Of a stretch of 64,000 bases of DNA, positions 7,996 to 16,407 are shown one piece after another (within the stretch, counting starts at the first letter, position 1; every line of letters begins with the position of its first letter). A program made the position numbers and the translations under genes. The stretch covers positions 1,020,001-1,084,000 of the forward strand of contig NZ_CP098755.1 in NCBI RefSeq assembly GCF_023746555.1, read 5' to 3'. The notes beneath the pieces are model-generated. The model made no database searches. It saw only the letters and a program-made list of their open reading frames with translations, and was not told the origin of the DNA. The DNA is from Brevibacillus ruminantium. Lineage in GTDB: Bacteria; Bacillota; Bacilli; Brevibacillales; Brevibacillaceae.

Positions 7996-8751
7996 TCATT
8001 TTTTCAGCCAGTACTGGCTGCCATCTGTTTTTCGGTCGAGAAAACCGTATTCGATCAAATAGCGTCGCAGCGTTACGTGGTCATCATAGACAGCTTTCAG
8101 GATCTCGTTTACTTCTTTCTCGGTATAGATGCGCTCGCTGTCAAAGCGCTTGGTGATTTCCCGCAGTACGATGACTCGCTGTTTTTCCTTCAGAGCAAAC
8201 GTTGCAAGCGGTCCGTCCGTACCCTCGGGAAAGTACTTTTGGAGCATCGCCTGGGATTCGTCTTCGGTGATGTTGTAGCGGTCATCCACCATTCTTGCCG
8301 TTTGATGCAGCGGGACGAATGCCGGGGCATGCTTGTCTTTCTCTTTTAAAAGCTCCATCAGCGTTAGAAATACTTTGGCTTGCCGCTCCTTTTCCTTTAA
8401 CACAAAGCGGTGATTGCGGATGGTTGAAGCACTTCCGATCCCCAGCTCCTTTTGCACCTCCGCATCGCTTTTTCCCTGATAAAACAGGTGAAGCAGGCTG
8501 TTCTGGTGCTCCGTCAGACCCGTAAATTTTTTATCCATGCGAATCAGAAAGTCAAATACGGATTGATGAGCTTTTTCAATATGAAGGCGTACATATCTTT
8601 CCGCTTCATAAAAAACACCGTCTTCCGGATAAATGATTCCATCCTCGAAGGGTTTGCCACAGAGCAAGCAGAAGAAGTGATGATCGGCTTTTACATACCC
8701 TGCCTTCAGTTCTTCCACCGACGCATTCCAGAAACGCTCAGAAACACTCAT
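7996..8751 (-). CDS. DUF2087 domain transcriptional regulator with N-terminal zinc-finger-like motif
   Basis: 251 residues in three parts. Residues about 25-65 contain FFCLLCGKPF plus a later HIEKAH, a plausible Cys2-His2 zinc site. Residues about 75-115 form a LuxR-like helix-turn-helix (LTEHQNSLLHLFYQGKSDAEV then STIRNHRF). The C-terminal ~80 residues are DUF2087 (FPEGTDGPLATFALKEKQR through LRRYLIEYGFLDR). DUF2087 proteins are usually regulators of unknown ligand. It is the first gene of a two-gene unit, and a perfect dyad in its promoter suggests autorepression. Confidence 0.8.
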   Translation of the reverse strand: MSVSERFWNASVEELKAGYVKADHHFFCLLCGKPFEDGIIYPEDGVFYEAERYVRLHIEKAHQSVFDFLIRMDKKFTGLTEHQNSLLHLFYQGKSDAEVQKELGIGSASTIRNHRFVLKEKERQAKVFLTLMELLKEKDKHAPAFVPLHQTARMVDDRYNITEDESQAMLQKYFPEGTDGPLATFALKEKQRVIVLREITKRFDSERIYTEKEVNEILKAVYDDHVTLRRYLIEYGFLDRKTDGSQYWLKK

Positions 8752-8780
8752 GGTACAAACACATCCTTACTCGGTTTATC

Positions 8781-8810
8781 ATTTTATAGACACTTTACCA
8801 AAGTGTCTAT
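8781..8810 (-). promoter_or_regulatory. Promoter with perfect 25-base operator dyad
   Basis: On the minus strand, TAGACA (8809-8804), a 17-base spacer and TAAAAT (8786-8781) make a good sigma-A promoter. An uninterrupted dyad, ATAGACACTTT (8786-8796) and AAAGTGTCTAT (8800-8810) around ACC, spans exactly the -35 to -10 interval. It is the likely operator of the DUF2087 regulator. Confidence 0.7.
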
Positions 8811-9051
8811 GTTTTGTCGAGTTGTATTTCGGTGTTAGAGAAAATTGCCACCACTGACAGTGTCCATCTCTATCGAACAATTGACAAAACAGCTATTGGT
8901 AATTCCTATCCCCATCGAGCTATACTGGAGAGGTTATGCCGTTAATCGCTGCTGCGAGCGATGGCCAGCTACGTACTGCTGATAGCGAGAGAACGAACGT
9001 ATATCTCGCCATCCGTTCATAGAAATCTCAGAGAGGAAAGGGGAGTTTTGC
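8811..9051. other. Intergenic region between divergent genes
   Basis: No gene seen. It has a consensus TTGACA at 8881-8886 (17 bases before a poor TCCTAT) and a TATACT at 8921-8926 whose best -35 is 19 bases away. Either could start the + strand gene at 9052, leaving a leader of more than 100 bases. Confidence 0.3.
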
Positions 9052-9570
9052 ATGAAACGAAAAAGAGCGGACCGCCCAAACTGGCGAAGAGTGAAAAAAC
9101 TTGGCTACGATGAAAAGTGGCTGGAGACAGCGCAGTTTACCGGCTATGCAGTTCGCCTGACACTGGATGATGTCATCGAGCCTGCTTATATGCCTGTGGG
9201 AGAAAAACGCTTGTGTGTAGGAGATCAGGATTATTGCTACCTGCAGTTTTTTCCGTCCGGTTGTGGCTATGCCGTAACCAAGATGCTGAACGAGCGGGGA
9301 GAGACGATTCAGTGGTACATCGATATTTGCAAGGAGCACGGCAAGGATCAGGAGGGGCATCTGTATTATGATGACCTGTATCTCGATATTGTTGTATTGC
9401 CAAACGGCGAGGTGTATCTGCTCGATCAGGACGAGCTGGATGAAGCGCTGCAAAGGAAGCTGATTAACCGGCAAGAGTATCAATTTGCCTGTCAAACGGC
9501 GGCGGAACTGTTGAAAAGATATGAAGCGGGAGACAGAGAATGGTTTGATTTTCCTGATCCGTGGAAGTAG
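9052..9570 (+). CDS. DUF402 domain protein (FomD-like)
   Basis: 172 residues. The DUF402 fold is seen from QWYIDICKEHG through YYDDLYLDIVVLPNGEVYLLDQDELDEAL; this acidic cluster is typical of the metal-dependent nucleotide phosphohydrolase superfamily (FomD, and Ntdp-type di/triphosphatases). Substrate is unknown. The ribosome site is AGGAAAGGGGAG, upstream of ATG 9052. It is a single gene, divergent from the DUF2087 unit. Confidence 0.8.
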   Translation: MKRKRADRPNWRRVKKLGYDEKWLETAQFTGYAVRLTLDDVIEPAYMPVGEKRLCVGDQDYCYLQFFPSGCGYAVTKMLNERGETIQWYIDICKEHGKDQEGHLYYDDLYLDIVVLPNGEVYLLDQDELDEALQRKLINRQEYQFACQTAAELLKRYEAGDREWFDFPDPWK

Positions 9571-9573
9571 GTC

Positions 9574-9629
9574 TTTACACGCGAGAGGGGATCACACTAT
9601 AATGCAAGTAAGAAAAGTGAGTAATCACT
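9574..9629 (+). promoter_or_regulatory. Efflux operon promoter and operator 1
   Basis: TTTACA (9574-9579), 18 bases, then a consensus TATAAT (9598-9603). The dyad AGTGAGTAATCACT (9616-9629) begins about 6 bases after the expected start of transcription. A TetR-type repressor bound there would block transcription. Confidence 0.7.
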
Positions 9630-9724
9630 CGCAAGATGAGCACCAAGAGAAAACAAGCATTCTCTCTAAAAACCAGACGGGTTGCAAATTTTGGGGGGAT
9701 GTTATTTTTTTGAGAAGAAAAATG

Positions 9725-9738
9725 AGTGAGTACTCACT
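9725..9738 (+). promoter_or_regulatory. Operator 2, perfect 14-base dyad
   Basis: AGTGAGTACTCACT is a perfect palindrome that matches operator 1 at 13 of 14 positions, centred 109 bases downstream of it and 24 bases before the first start codon. Two identical-type sites suggest cooperative or looped repression by the TetR protein encoded at the end of the operon. Confidence 0.65.
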
Positions 9739-9762
9739 TTTTTACAAAATGAGGTGATGAGG

Positions 9763-10959
9763 ATGTATCGCAAAGGAATCTGCTCCTTCCTGGTTTTGTC
9801 ACTTTCCGTTTCTCTGTTGGCTGGCTGCTCTCTCCTGCAAAAGCCGGAACAACTGCTCTCTGGCACGATTGAAGCAGATGAAGTGCCGATCGTCGCCGAA
9901 GTAGGCGGTTTGGTCGAGCACGCTACTGCTGAGGAAGGCATGCATGTCCAGAAAGGGGGTGTGCTGGCCGAAATCAGCAAGCGCACCTATGAAGCAGCCG
10001 TCAACGAGGCCGAAGCAGCGAAGGCCCAGGCGCAAGCCAAGCTGGACGAAGCAAAAGCGGGGAGCCGCAATCCTTCTGTGCAAAAGGGGATCGCTGCGGT
10101 TCAGCAGGCCGATGCGACCATTTCCCTGCAGGATGCGCGTGCCAAGCAGGCCCAGGCAGCGCTGGCCCAAAGTCAGGAGCAAACGACACAGGTAGAGACG
10201 CAATGGGAGGGAGCAAAAAAGACGCTGGCCTACCAGGAAAGCCGGCTGAAGGAAGCAGCCTCCCTGTTTGAGCGCGGGGCGATTTCCAAAAAGGATTACG
10301 AAGCGCAGCAGGAAGCCGTCAACCAGGCGCAGACACAAGTAAACCAGCTCGCCGCTCAGGTGGAGGCGTCACGTTCTCGCACGCTTTCGGCTCAACAGGA
10401 TATCGCGGCGGCCTTGGCCCAAAAGGGAACGGCAGAGGCGCAGCGCAAAGGAGCGATAGCCGATCTGGACCTGTTGAAAGAAGGCAGTACAGACTATACG
10501 ATTCGCGCGATGCTGGCGGCAGTACAGCAGGCCGATGCGCGATTGGACCAGGCCAAATGGCAGTTGGAAAAAACAGTGATCAAGGCACCAGCCGACGGCA
10601 TTTTGCTCCGCACCTCGATTTCGGAGGGGGAGGTTGCCAAGCAGGGAGCTACCCTGTTTACGATGATGAAAGCCGATCACCTGAAGCTGAAGGTGTACAT
10701 CCCGGAAGCAGAGCTGTCCAAGGTGAAAATCGGGGAAAAGACCGAGATCAAGGTGGATGCGTACCCGGATGAAGTGTTTGTCGGCCAGATCCAGTCAATT
10801 GCCGAAAAAGCGGAGTTTACACCGAAAAATGTGCAAACACCCAACGAGCGGACCAAGCTGGTCTTTGCCGTCACGATCCGGATTACAGAAGGGTTGGAGA
10901 AGCTGAGACCGGGCATGCCTGCCGATGTGCGCCTGCTGACGGAGGAGGGAGAGCGATGA
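9763..10959 (+). CDS. HlyD-family efflux adaptor lipoprotein
   Basis: 398 residues. A signal with lipobox LLAGC (Cys22) means a lipid-anchored protein outside the membrane. A lipoyl-like half (about 30-65) is followed by a long Ala/Gln-rich coiled coil (about 68-245) and then a barrel domain (KLKVYIPEAELSKVKIGEKTEIKVDAYPD is split across the beta-barrel strands). It joins the ABC transporter encoded by the next two genes to make an export complex. ATG 9763 is preferred (GAGG 8 bases upstream) over GTG 9754 and ATG 9757. It overlaps the next gene by 4 bases. Confidence 0.88.
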   Translation: MYRKGICSFLVLSLSVSLLAGCSLLQKPEQLLSGTIEADEVPIVAEVGGLVEHATAEEGMHVQKGGVLAEISKRTYEAAVNEAEAAKAQAQAKLDEAKAGSRNPSVQKGIAAVQQADATISLQDARAKQAQAALAQSQEQTTQVETQWEGAKKTLAYQESRLKEAASLFERGAISKKDYEAQQEAVNQAQTQVNQLAAQVEASRSRTLSAQQDIAAALAQKGTAEAQRKGAIADLDLLKEGSTDYTIRAMLAAVQQADARLDQAKWQLEKTVIKAPADGILLRTSISEGEVAKQGATLFTMMKADHLKLKVYIPEAELSKVKIGEKTEIKVDAYPDEVFVGQIQSIAEKAEFTPKNVQTPNERTKLVFAVTIRITEGLEKLRPGMPADVRLLTEEGER

Positions 10960-11816
10960 GAGAAGTCACACAGCCTGACTACCCGATGAACGAGGCCATC
11001 CGTTGTGTAGAGCTCACCAAACGCTTTCAGGAGCGGATCGCCGTCAACAGCTTGTCGCTGACGGTGCCCAAAGGCTCCATCTACGGCTTTCTCGGCCCCA
11101 ACGGCTCAGGCAAATCGACGACAATTCGGATGCTGTGCGGCCTTTTAACCCCGACCTCGGGACAGGGGACGGTGCTGGGCTACGATGTGATGACGCAGAG
11201 CGAGGAGATCAAGCAGCGGATTGGCTATATGTCGCAAAAATTTAGCCTGTATGAAGATTTGAGCGTGGAAGAGAATCTCGATTTTTACGCGGGTGTGTAC
11301 CAGCTAGGCAAAGCGGAAAGACAGCAGCGCAAAGCAGAACTGATCGAAATGGCCGGACTGACGGGCCGGGAAAAGCAGCTTGCAGGCTCGCTCTCCGGCG
11401 GGTGGAAACAGCGGTTGGCTCTCTCCTGCGCCCTGCTTCATCGGCCAGAGCTGCTGATTCTGGATGAGCCGACAGCAGGAGTAGACCCGGTTTCCCGGCG
11501 GATTTTTTGGGACGTCATTCACGATCTGGCGAAGCAGGGGATGACGGTTCTGGTCACGACGCATTACATGGACGAGGCCCAGACCTGCGACTGGATCGGC
11601 TTTATCTTTTTTGGAAATCTTCTCGTCCAGGGTACCCCCTCTGAACTGATCCAGCAGCATCAGGCGGCCAATCTGGAGGATGTGTTTATCAAGCTGGTGA
11701 AAGAGGAGGAGGAGGGGCAGCAGGCAGGGCCGCAGGTGAGCGGTGACAAACAAGGCAGTCGAAGGGGCAAGCGTGACAATGACTTGCCCGTCCCTGAAAA
11801 GGGGGAAGAAAAATGA
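10956..11816 (+). CDS. ABC transporter ATP-binding protein (drug efflux)
   Basis: 286 residues. Walker A GPNGSGKST (47-55), Q-loop SQKFSLYEDLSVEEN, signature LSGGWKQRL, Walker B LLILDEPTAGVD and switch H in VTTHYMDEA are all intact. It is close to the YbhF/CcmA type that energises ABC-2 permeases. A charged tail after about residue 250 (KEEEEGQQ, then GKRDNDLP) is longer than usual. It overlaps both neighbours by 4 bases (ATGA), a sign of coupled translation in the operon. Confidence 0.9.
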   Translation: MREVTQPDYPMNEAIRCVELTKRFQERIAVNSLSLTVPKGSIYGFLGPNGSGKSTTIRMLCGLLTPTSGQGTVLGYDVMTQSEEIKQRIGYMSQKFSLYEDLSVEENLDFYAGVYQLGKAERQQRKAELIEMAGLTGREKQLAGSLSGGWKQRLALSCALLHRPELLILDEPTAGVDPVSRRIFWDVIHDLAKQGMTVLVTTHYMDEAQTCDWIGFIFFGNLLVQGTPSELIQQHQAANLEDVFIKLVKEEEEGQQAGPQVSGDKQGSRRGKRDNDLPVPEKGEEK

Positions 11817-12952
11817 AACGTTTTTCGCTGGCCCGATACTGGTCTGTGGTCAAAAAAGAAATCATTCAGATCAAACGGGACCGCCCCAGTCTGGCGATTG
11901 CTTTGGCCATGCCACTGATGATGCTCTTTCTGTTTGGCTACGCGGTCAATACCGATGTGAATGACATCAAGACCGTGGTCTGGAATCAAAGCCCCTCTGC
12001 CTACAGTCGGGAGCTGGTCAGTCAACTGGAGAACACCCACATCTTTCAGGTGGTGGCACATGCCGGAAGCTACAGCCAGCTGGAAGCGATGCTCGATGAG
12101 GGGAGCGCCCGTGTCGCGCTTGTGATCCCGCCCGATTACACCCGGAAGCGGGACCGCGGGGAGAAGGCAGATGTGCAGATGCTGATCGACGGCTCCGATC
12201 CCAATATTGCCCGCACGGCTGCGTCCAATGCCCAAATCATTATCCAGAACAACGGGATGACGATTCTCGAAGAGCGCATGCAGAAGCAGGGATTCGGACA
12301 GCTGGAGCCGGTTGTAGAGCTGCAGCCGCGCGTGCTGTTTAATCCTAATATGGAAAGCATCGTGTTTAACATTCCCGGTCTGATTGGGCTGATTATGCAA
12401 AACGTAACGATGATTCTGACCGCCTTTTCCCTGGTCAGGGAGAAAGAGCGGGGGACGATGGAGCAGTTGATTGTCACCCCGATCCGGCCGCTGGAGCTGT
12501 TACTCGGGAAAATAACGCCCTACGTCATCATCGGGTTCTTCTCATTTTGTCTGGTCCTGATGCTGGGCACCTCGTGGTTTGGCGTACCGGTAAAAGGGAG
12601 TGTCATGCTGCTCGTCACGCTGTCGGTGCTGTTTTTGCTGACGACGCTCACACTTGGCATCTTTATCTCTACCGTGGCCCGCACGCAGCTTCAGGCGATG
12701 CAGATGGCCTTCGCTTTTATTCTGCCCAGTGTCCTGTTGTCCGGCTTTATGTTTCCACGCGAAACGATGCCGGTCGTGATACAATGGTTAGGCGGGATTG
12801 TCCCGCTTACCTATTTCCTGGAAATTTTGCGGGGCATCTTTTTAAAAGGCGTCGGTCTTGAGGCCTTGTGGAAAGATACGATGGGCATGGTCATCTTTTT
12901 CCTGCTGATCATCAGTGTGGCCATCATCCGTTTCCGTAAACGAATCGAGTAA
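11813..12952 (+). CDS. ABC-2 type permease (YbhR/YbhS-like)
   Basis: 379 residues. One N-terminal membrane helix (SLAIALAMPLMMLFLFGYAV) is followed by a large outside domain (about 45-175) and five C-terminal helices from IVFNIPGLIGLIMQ onward. The KERGTMEQLIVTPIRPLELLLGK motif between helices (given here only for recognition) is typical of ABC2_membrane_3 proteins. With the HlyD lipoprotein and ATPase it forms an exporter for drugs or lipophilic compounds. Confidence 0.9.
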   Translation: MKRFSLARYWSVVKKEIIQIKRDRPSLAIALAMPLMMLFLFGYAVNTDVNDIKTVVWNQSPSAYSRELVSQLENTHIFQVVAHAGSYSQLEAMLDEGSARVALVIPPDYTRKRDRGEKADVQMLIDGSDPNIARTAASNAQIIIQNNGMTILEERMQKQGFGQLEPVVELQPRVLFNPNMESIVFNIPGLIGLIMQNVTMILTAFSLVREKERGTMEQLIVTPIRPLELLLGKITPYVIIGFFSFCLVLMLGTSWFGVPVKGSVMLLVTLSVLFLLTTLTLGIFISTVARTQLQAMQMAFAFILPSVLLSGFMFPRETMPVVIQWLGGIVPLTYFLEILRGIFLKGVGLEALWKDTMGMVIFFLLIISVAIIRFRKRIE

Positions 12953-12998
12953 CCGCCTCTGCGCCAGAGAAACACGAGTAGGATGGAGGAGCGTTGAC

Positions 12999-13676
12999 GT
13001 GGATAAAAGCAAAAGTATAGAAGAAAGTCTGCTGCAATACGTGGAAGAGTTAAAAGATGAGAGTGAAATGACGGAAAAGCAGCGAAATATTATCCGAGCA
13101 TCGATCAAGCTGTTTGCGACAAAAGGCTTTCACGCCAGCTCCACTGCAGAGATTGCCAAGGAAGCTGGCGTGGCTGAAGGAACAATCTTCCGCCACTACA
13201 AATCCAAGAAGGATATATTGCTGGCCGTAGTGGCTCCGGTACTGGTCAAATTTGCGGCGCCGTTTATCCTTCGCGACATTCGAGAAATTTTTCACAAAGA
13301 GTCCGAGCTGTCTATAAATGAAATCATCACAAACCTCTTTCGCAATCGGCTGGAGCTGATCGAAGCCAACGAAAAGCACGCCCGCATCCTGTTGCAGGAA
13401 GCGTTCTTTCATGAGGAAATTCGGGAGGCTCTTCTGTCCACAGTATTCCGCGAGACCAAAGGGCTTGCCGATCATTTGATCAACAACCGCATCGAGGCGG
13501 GCGAGCTGCGGCCGCTTCCGTCTGAGGCTGTGTTCCGGGTCATTTTTTCCTCGCTCATCGGCCTGGTTTTGTTCAAACACGTAGCCGACCCGGATCGCTT
13601 TGCCCAGCGCAGCGATGACGAGCAAATTGCGCTTACCGTCGATATTCTGATGAACGGCATTGCCAACCGCTCCTGA
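12999..13676 (+). CDS. TetR-family transcriptional regulator of the efflux operon
   Basis: 225 residues. The DNA-binding domain lies near 25-72 (RNIIRASIKLFATKGFHASS, then EIAKEAGVAEGTIFRHYKSKKDI). The helical ligand domain follows. GTG 12999 is chosen because GGAGG at 12985-12989 is 9 bases upstream. As last gene of the efflux operon it probably binds the two AGTGAGTA-type dyads upstream of the first gene and releases them when an exported compound binds. It converges with the sigma-54 activator; the stops are 9 bases apart. Confidence 0.88.
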   Translation: MDKSKSIEESLLQYVEELKDESEMTEKQRNIIRASIKLFATKGFHASSTAEIAKEAGVAEGTIFRHYKSKKDILLAVVAPVLVKFAAPFILRDIREIFHKESELSINEIITNLFRNRLELIEANEKHARILLQEAFFHEEIREALLSTVFRETKGLADHLINNRIEAGELRPLPSEAVFRVIFSSLIGLVLFKHVADPDRFAQRSDDEQIALTVDILMNGIANRS

Positions 13677-13697
13677 GGGCAGTCCTCAGTCTTTTTC
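13672..13697. terminator. Terminator between converging genes
   Basis: CTGAGG, 5-base loop, CCTCAG, then TCTTTTTC. The stem includes the TGA of the TetR gene and the stop of the converging gene, so the DNA does double duty. Confidence 0.6.
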
Positions 13698-15119
13698 GTT
13701 GAGGATGTAACGGAGCGTCCGCTTGGAGATGCCCAGCTTTTCGCTGAGCAGTTGCCGGTTTCCATTCGTCTCGCCCAGCCCTTTGCGGATGACATGGCGG
13801 CCCACCTCGGTCTCCAGTCTGCGGATTCTCTCCAGCAATATATCGAACTGAATATCGTCGATCGAACCAATCCGGCTCATGATATTCTCCTGAAAGCGGA
13901 TCGCTTCCTGTTCCACGAATTGCTGGACAGAAAGCGGTCCGCTTTCGTTTTGGGGGAGCGGGGCGGTGTGGCTTCGGATCGCAGCAGGCAGATGCTCAGG
14001 CAAAAGAAGAGGCCCTTCGTGGATCGCTGCCGCCTGGTTGATCACATTGAGCAGCTGTCTGACATTCCCTGGCCAAGAATAGGTCTTGAGCAGGGACAGG
14101 GCCTCTTCATCAATCCGGTAAGCGCCGCCATACTTTTTCTCCAGATAATCCTGAACAATCACGGGGATATCATCCGGCCGTTCCCGCAAGGACGGGATCG
14201 TCAATTTGACGCCTTCCAACCGGTACAACAGATCCGCGCGAAATCGATTTCCGTCCACCTCTCGTTCCAGATTCCGGTTCGTGGCCGAGACGAAACGGAT
14301 GTTGCTCTTCCATGTCTGCTCTCCGCCGATGCGCATATATTCACCGGTCTCGATGGTACGCAGCAGCTTGACCTGAATGGACAAAGGCGCTTCGCCGATC
14401 TCATCCAGAAACAGCGTACCGTTGTTGGCCAGCTCAAAAAAACCCTTGCGCCCCTTCACGGCACCGGTAAATGCCCCTTTTTCATGACCGAACAGTTCGC
14501 TCTCCAGCAGTGTTTCCGGAATCGCGCCGCAGTTGATCCCGACAAAGGGAAAAGCCGCCCGGGGGCTGACACCGTGGAGAAAGCGGGCAAGCAGCTCTTT
14601 GCCGGTGCCTGTCTCTCCTTCAATCAGCACGTTGATCGCCTTCTTGGCCAGTTTTTCTGCCAGGGTCAACAATGTAACCATCGGACTGCTCCCCGCATAG
14701 AGAATCCCAAAGTGGCGGGCAGTGCGGGCAAGCTCGTCATCCGTGGAAGTGTTTTGCTCCAGGACGGAAAAGAGAACCGACTCCAGGCTGTCCAAATCGT
14801 CGAAGGGCTTTTCCAAATAGTCGCGAGCCCCTAGCTGCATAGCGGTCACGGCTGATTTGATCGTGCTGTACCCGGTCATTACGATGGCTTCACAGGCTGG
14901 CATGCGTTTTTTGACAGCGGTCAACAGCTCCAGACCGTTGGCATCGGGCAATTTGAGATCAATCAATGCCAGTTGATAGTCAGTGCCTTCCTCCAGCAGA
15001 TGGTGCATCTCCCGGCCGGAATGGGCGACCGTCACCTCGCATTGCTGGCTTTGGAGAAAATACGTGAAAAAAGAGGTGACTTCTACTTCATCATCAATGA
15101 TCAGCACGCGTTTCTTCAT
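13686..15119 (-). CDS. NtrC-family sigma-54-dependent response regulator
   Basis: 477 residues. Receiver domain (about 1-120; acidic pair DD near residue 10, phospho-Asp in ALIDLKLPD, Lys in YLEKPF), AAA+ domain (about 140-370; Walker A GETGTGKE, sigma-54 contact loop GAFTGA, Walker B LFLDEIG) and a Fis-type helix-turn-helix at the end ([20 protein letters not shown]). It drives sigma-54 RNA polymerase at -24/-12 promoters; the site at 17734 is the obvious target. It follows its kinase by 23 bases. The start is ATG 15119 or the TTG directly before it at 15122. Confidence 0.93.
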   Translation of the reverse strand: MKKRVLIIDDEVEVTSFFTYFLQSQQCEVTVAHSGREMHHLLEEGTDYQLALIDLKLPDANGLELLTAVKKRMPACEAIVMTGYSTIKSAVTAMQLGARDYLEKPFDDLDSLESVLFSVLEQNTSTDDELARTARHFGILYAGSSPMVTLLTLAEKLAKKAINVLIEGETGTGKELLARFLHGVSPRAAFPFVGINCGAIPETLLESELFGHEKGAFTGAVKGRKGFFELANNGTLFLDEIGEAPLSIQVKLLRTIETGEYMRIGGEQTWKSNIRFVSATNRNLEREVDGNRFRADLLYRLEGVKLTIPSLRERPDDIPVIVQDYLEKKYGGAYRIDEEALSLLKTYSWPGNVRQLLNVINQAAAIHEGPLLLPEHLPAAIRSHTAPLPQNESGPLSVQQFVEQEAIRFQENIMSRIGSIDDIQFDILLERIRRLETEVGRHVIRKGLGETNGNRQLLSEKLGISKRTLRYILNEKD

Positions 15120-15142
15120 CAACCGTCCAACTCCTCATCAGA

Positions 15143-16399
15143 TCATGTAGGCAAGAGCAGGGTGAAGCGGCTGAACGAGCCGGCCTCACTTTCCACCGTC
15201 AGCTTCCCATTGTGGGCTTCGGCGATGCCGAGGCTGACCGACAGTCCCAGGCCTGTTCCTTTGGCCTGATCCTTGGTTGTAAAGAAGGGATGAAAAATCT
15301 GGGGAAGATCCTCTTGCTTGATACCCGAGCCGTTGTCATGGACAGAAAGCCCGACATATGAACCGTCTTCTGTCACTTGTTGAAAGGTGTGGATCGTGAT
15401 GGTTGGCGACGAGACCCCCTGCAGGGCATCGCGCGCATTGAGCAGCAGATTGATGATGATCTGCTCAATTTGGTGGCGGCTGCCGGAAAACAGCAACGGC
15501 TTGTCCGAGGGATGCTGGAGGATCGTGACACCCGAGACCGTGAGCTGGTAGCCGATCAAACCCAGGACATCCTCGACCAGATCGTCCATATTCAGGCGCT
15601 CGAAGGAGTACTCCTCCTGCCTGGAGAAGGTCAACAGATTTTGGATGATTTTCTTGGAGCGCACGCCGCATTGGTAAATATCATGCATCATCTGGGCATG
15701 AGGCTCAGTCTTGATCATTCGCATCAGAAGCTGAATATTTCCCAGGATGGCTGTCAGCGGACTGTTCAGCTCGTGCGCGACCCCGGCCGCCATCTCTCCG
15801 ATTGCCGCCATTTTTGCGGATTGGATAAGCTGTGCCTCGATTTTTACCTTTTCGCTGACATCTTTAAACAGGAGCATATTTTCTACAGATACGCTGACAT
15901 GCTCGGCGATCTGCTGGAACAACAGCAGGTGACTGCTATCTGCTGTGGTGGGTTGTTCCTGCAGCAGTGTAAGAAAACCGAATACCCGCTGCAGCCGGCC
16001 TTGAAGCGCGACAGAAGTGACGAGACAACCGGGATGTTCCGCCGAAATCAGATCGTTTAGCTGTTGAACATGGAGAGGTGTTGTCTGCTGGAGCGGGCGT
16101 GTCGCCGTACCGCATTGCCAGCTCTCTCGCTGGGTGATGTAGGAAAACAGGGTGGCCTTTTCGACAAGCGTCAGGATGAAGCGGTCAAACGGGATCAGCT
16201 GGGCCAGTTGTTCGGCGAGGTACAGGCTAACTTCTGTCCAGTCTGCGTCAACCTGGAGCTTGGTCAGCCGGTTGATGATCTCCAGTTGCTTGTTTTTTCT
16301 TTTCATCTCATCCACGACGAGGTTGAGCTCGTGGTAATAGGTCTTGCGCGACGATTCCACGCCGGTCAGCTTTTGGAGGATTTCTCTTTTATGCTGCAT
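15143..16399 (-). CDS. Cytosolic sensor histidine kinase (GAF-HisKA-HATPase)
   Basis: 418 residues without membrane helices. A short coiled coil (1-45) leads into a GAF-like domain (about 50-185), a HisKA helix with phospho-His in GVAHELNSPLTAILG, and a HATPase_c domain (N box NLLLNARDAL, DNGSGI, GTGLGLSV). A cytosolic GAF sensor suits detection of a soluble metabolite such as an alcohol or aldehyde, judged from its neighbours. It sits between the iron alcohol dehydrogenase (9 bases upstream) and the sigma-54 activator, all on one strand. Confidence 0.9.
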   Translation of the reverse strand: MQHKREILQKLTGVESSRKTYYHELNLVVDEMKRKNKQLEIINRLTKLQVDADWTEVSLYLAEQLAQLIPFDRFILTLVEKATLFSYITQRESWQCGTATRPLQQTTPLHVQQLNDLISAEHPGCLVTSVALQGRLQRVFGFLTLLQEQPTTADSSHLLLFQQIAEHVSVSVENMLLFKDVSEKVKIEAQLIQSAKMAAIGEMAAGVAHELNSPLTAILGNIQLLMRMIKTEPHAQMMHDIYQCGVRSKKIIQNLLTFSRQEEYSFERLNMDDLVEDVLGLIGYQLTVSGVTILQHPSDKPLLFSGSRHQIEQIIINLLLNARDALQGVSSPTITIHTFQQVTEDGSYVGLSVHDNGSGIKQEDLPQIFHPFFTTKDQAKGTGLGLSVSLGIAEAHNGKLTVESEAGSFSRFTLLLPT

Positions 16400-16407
16400 A
16401 GGGCCTC

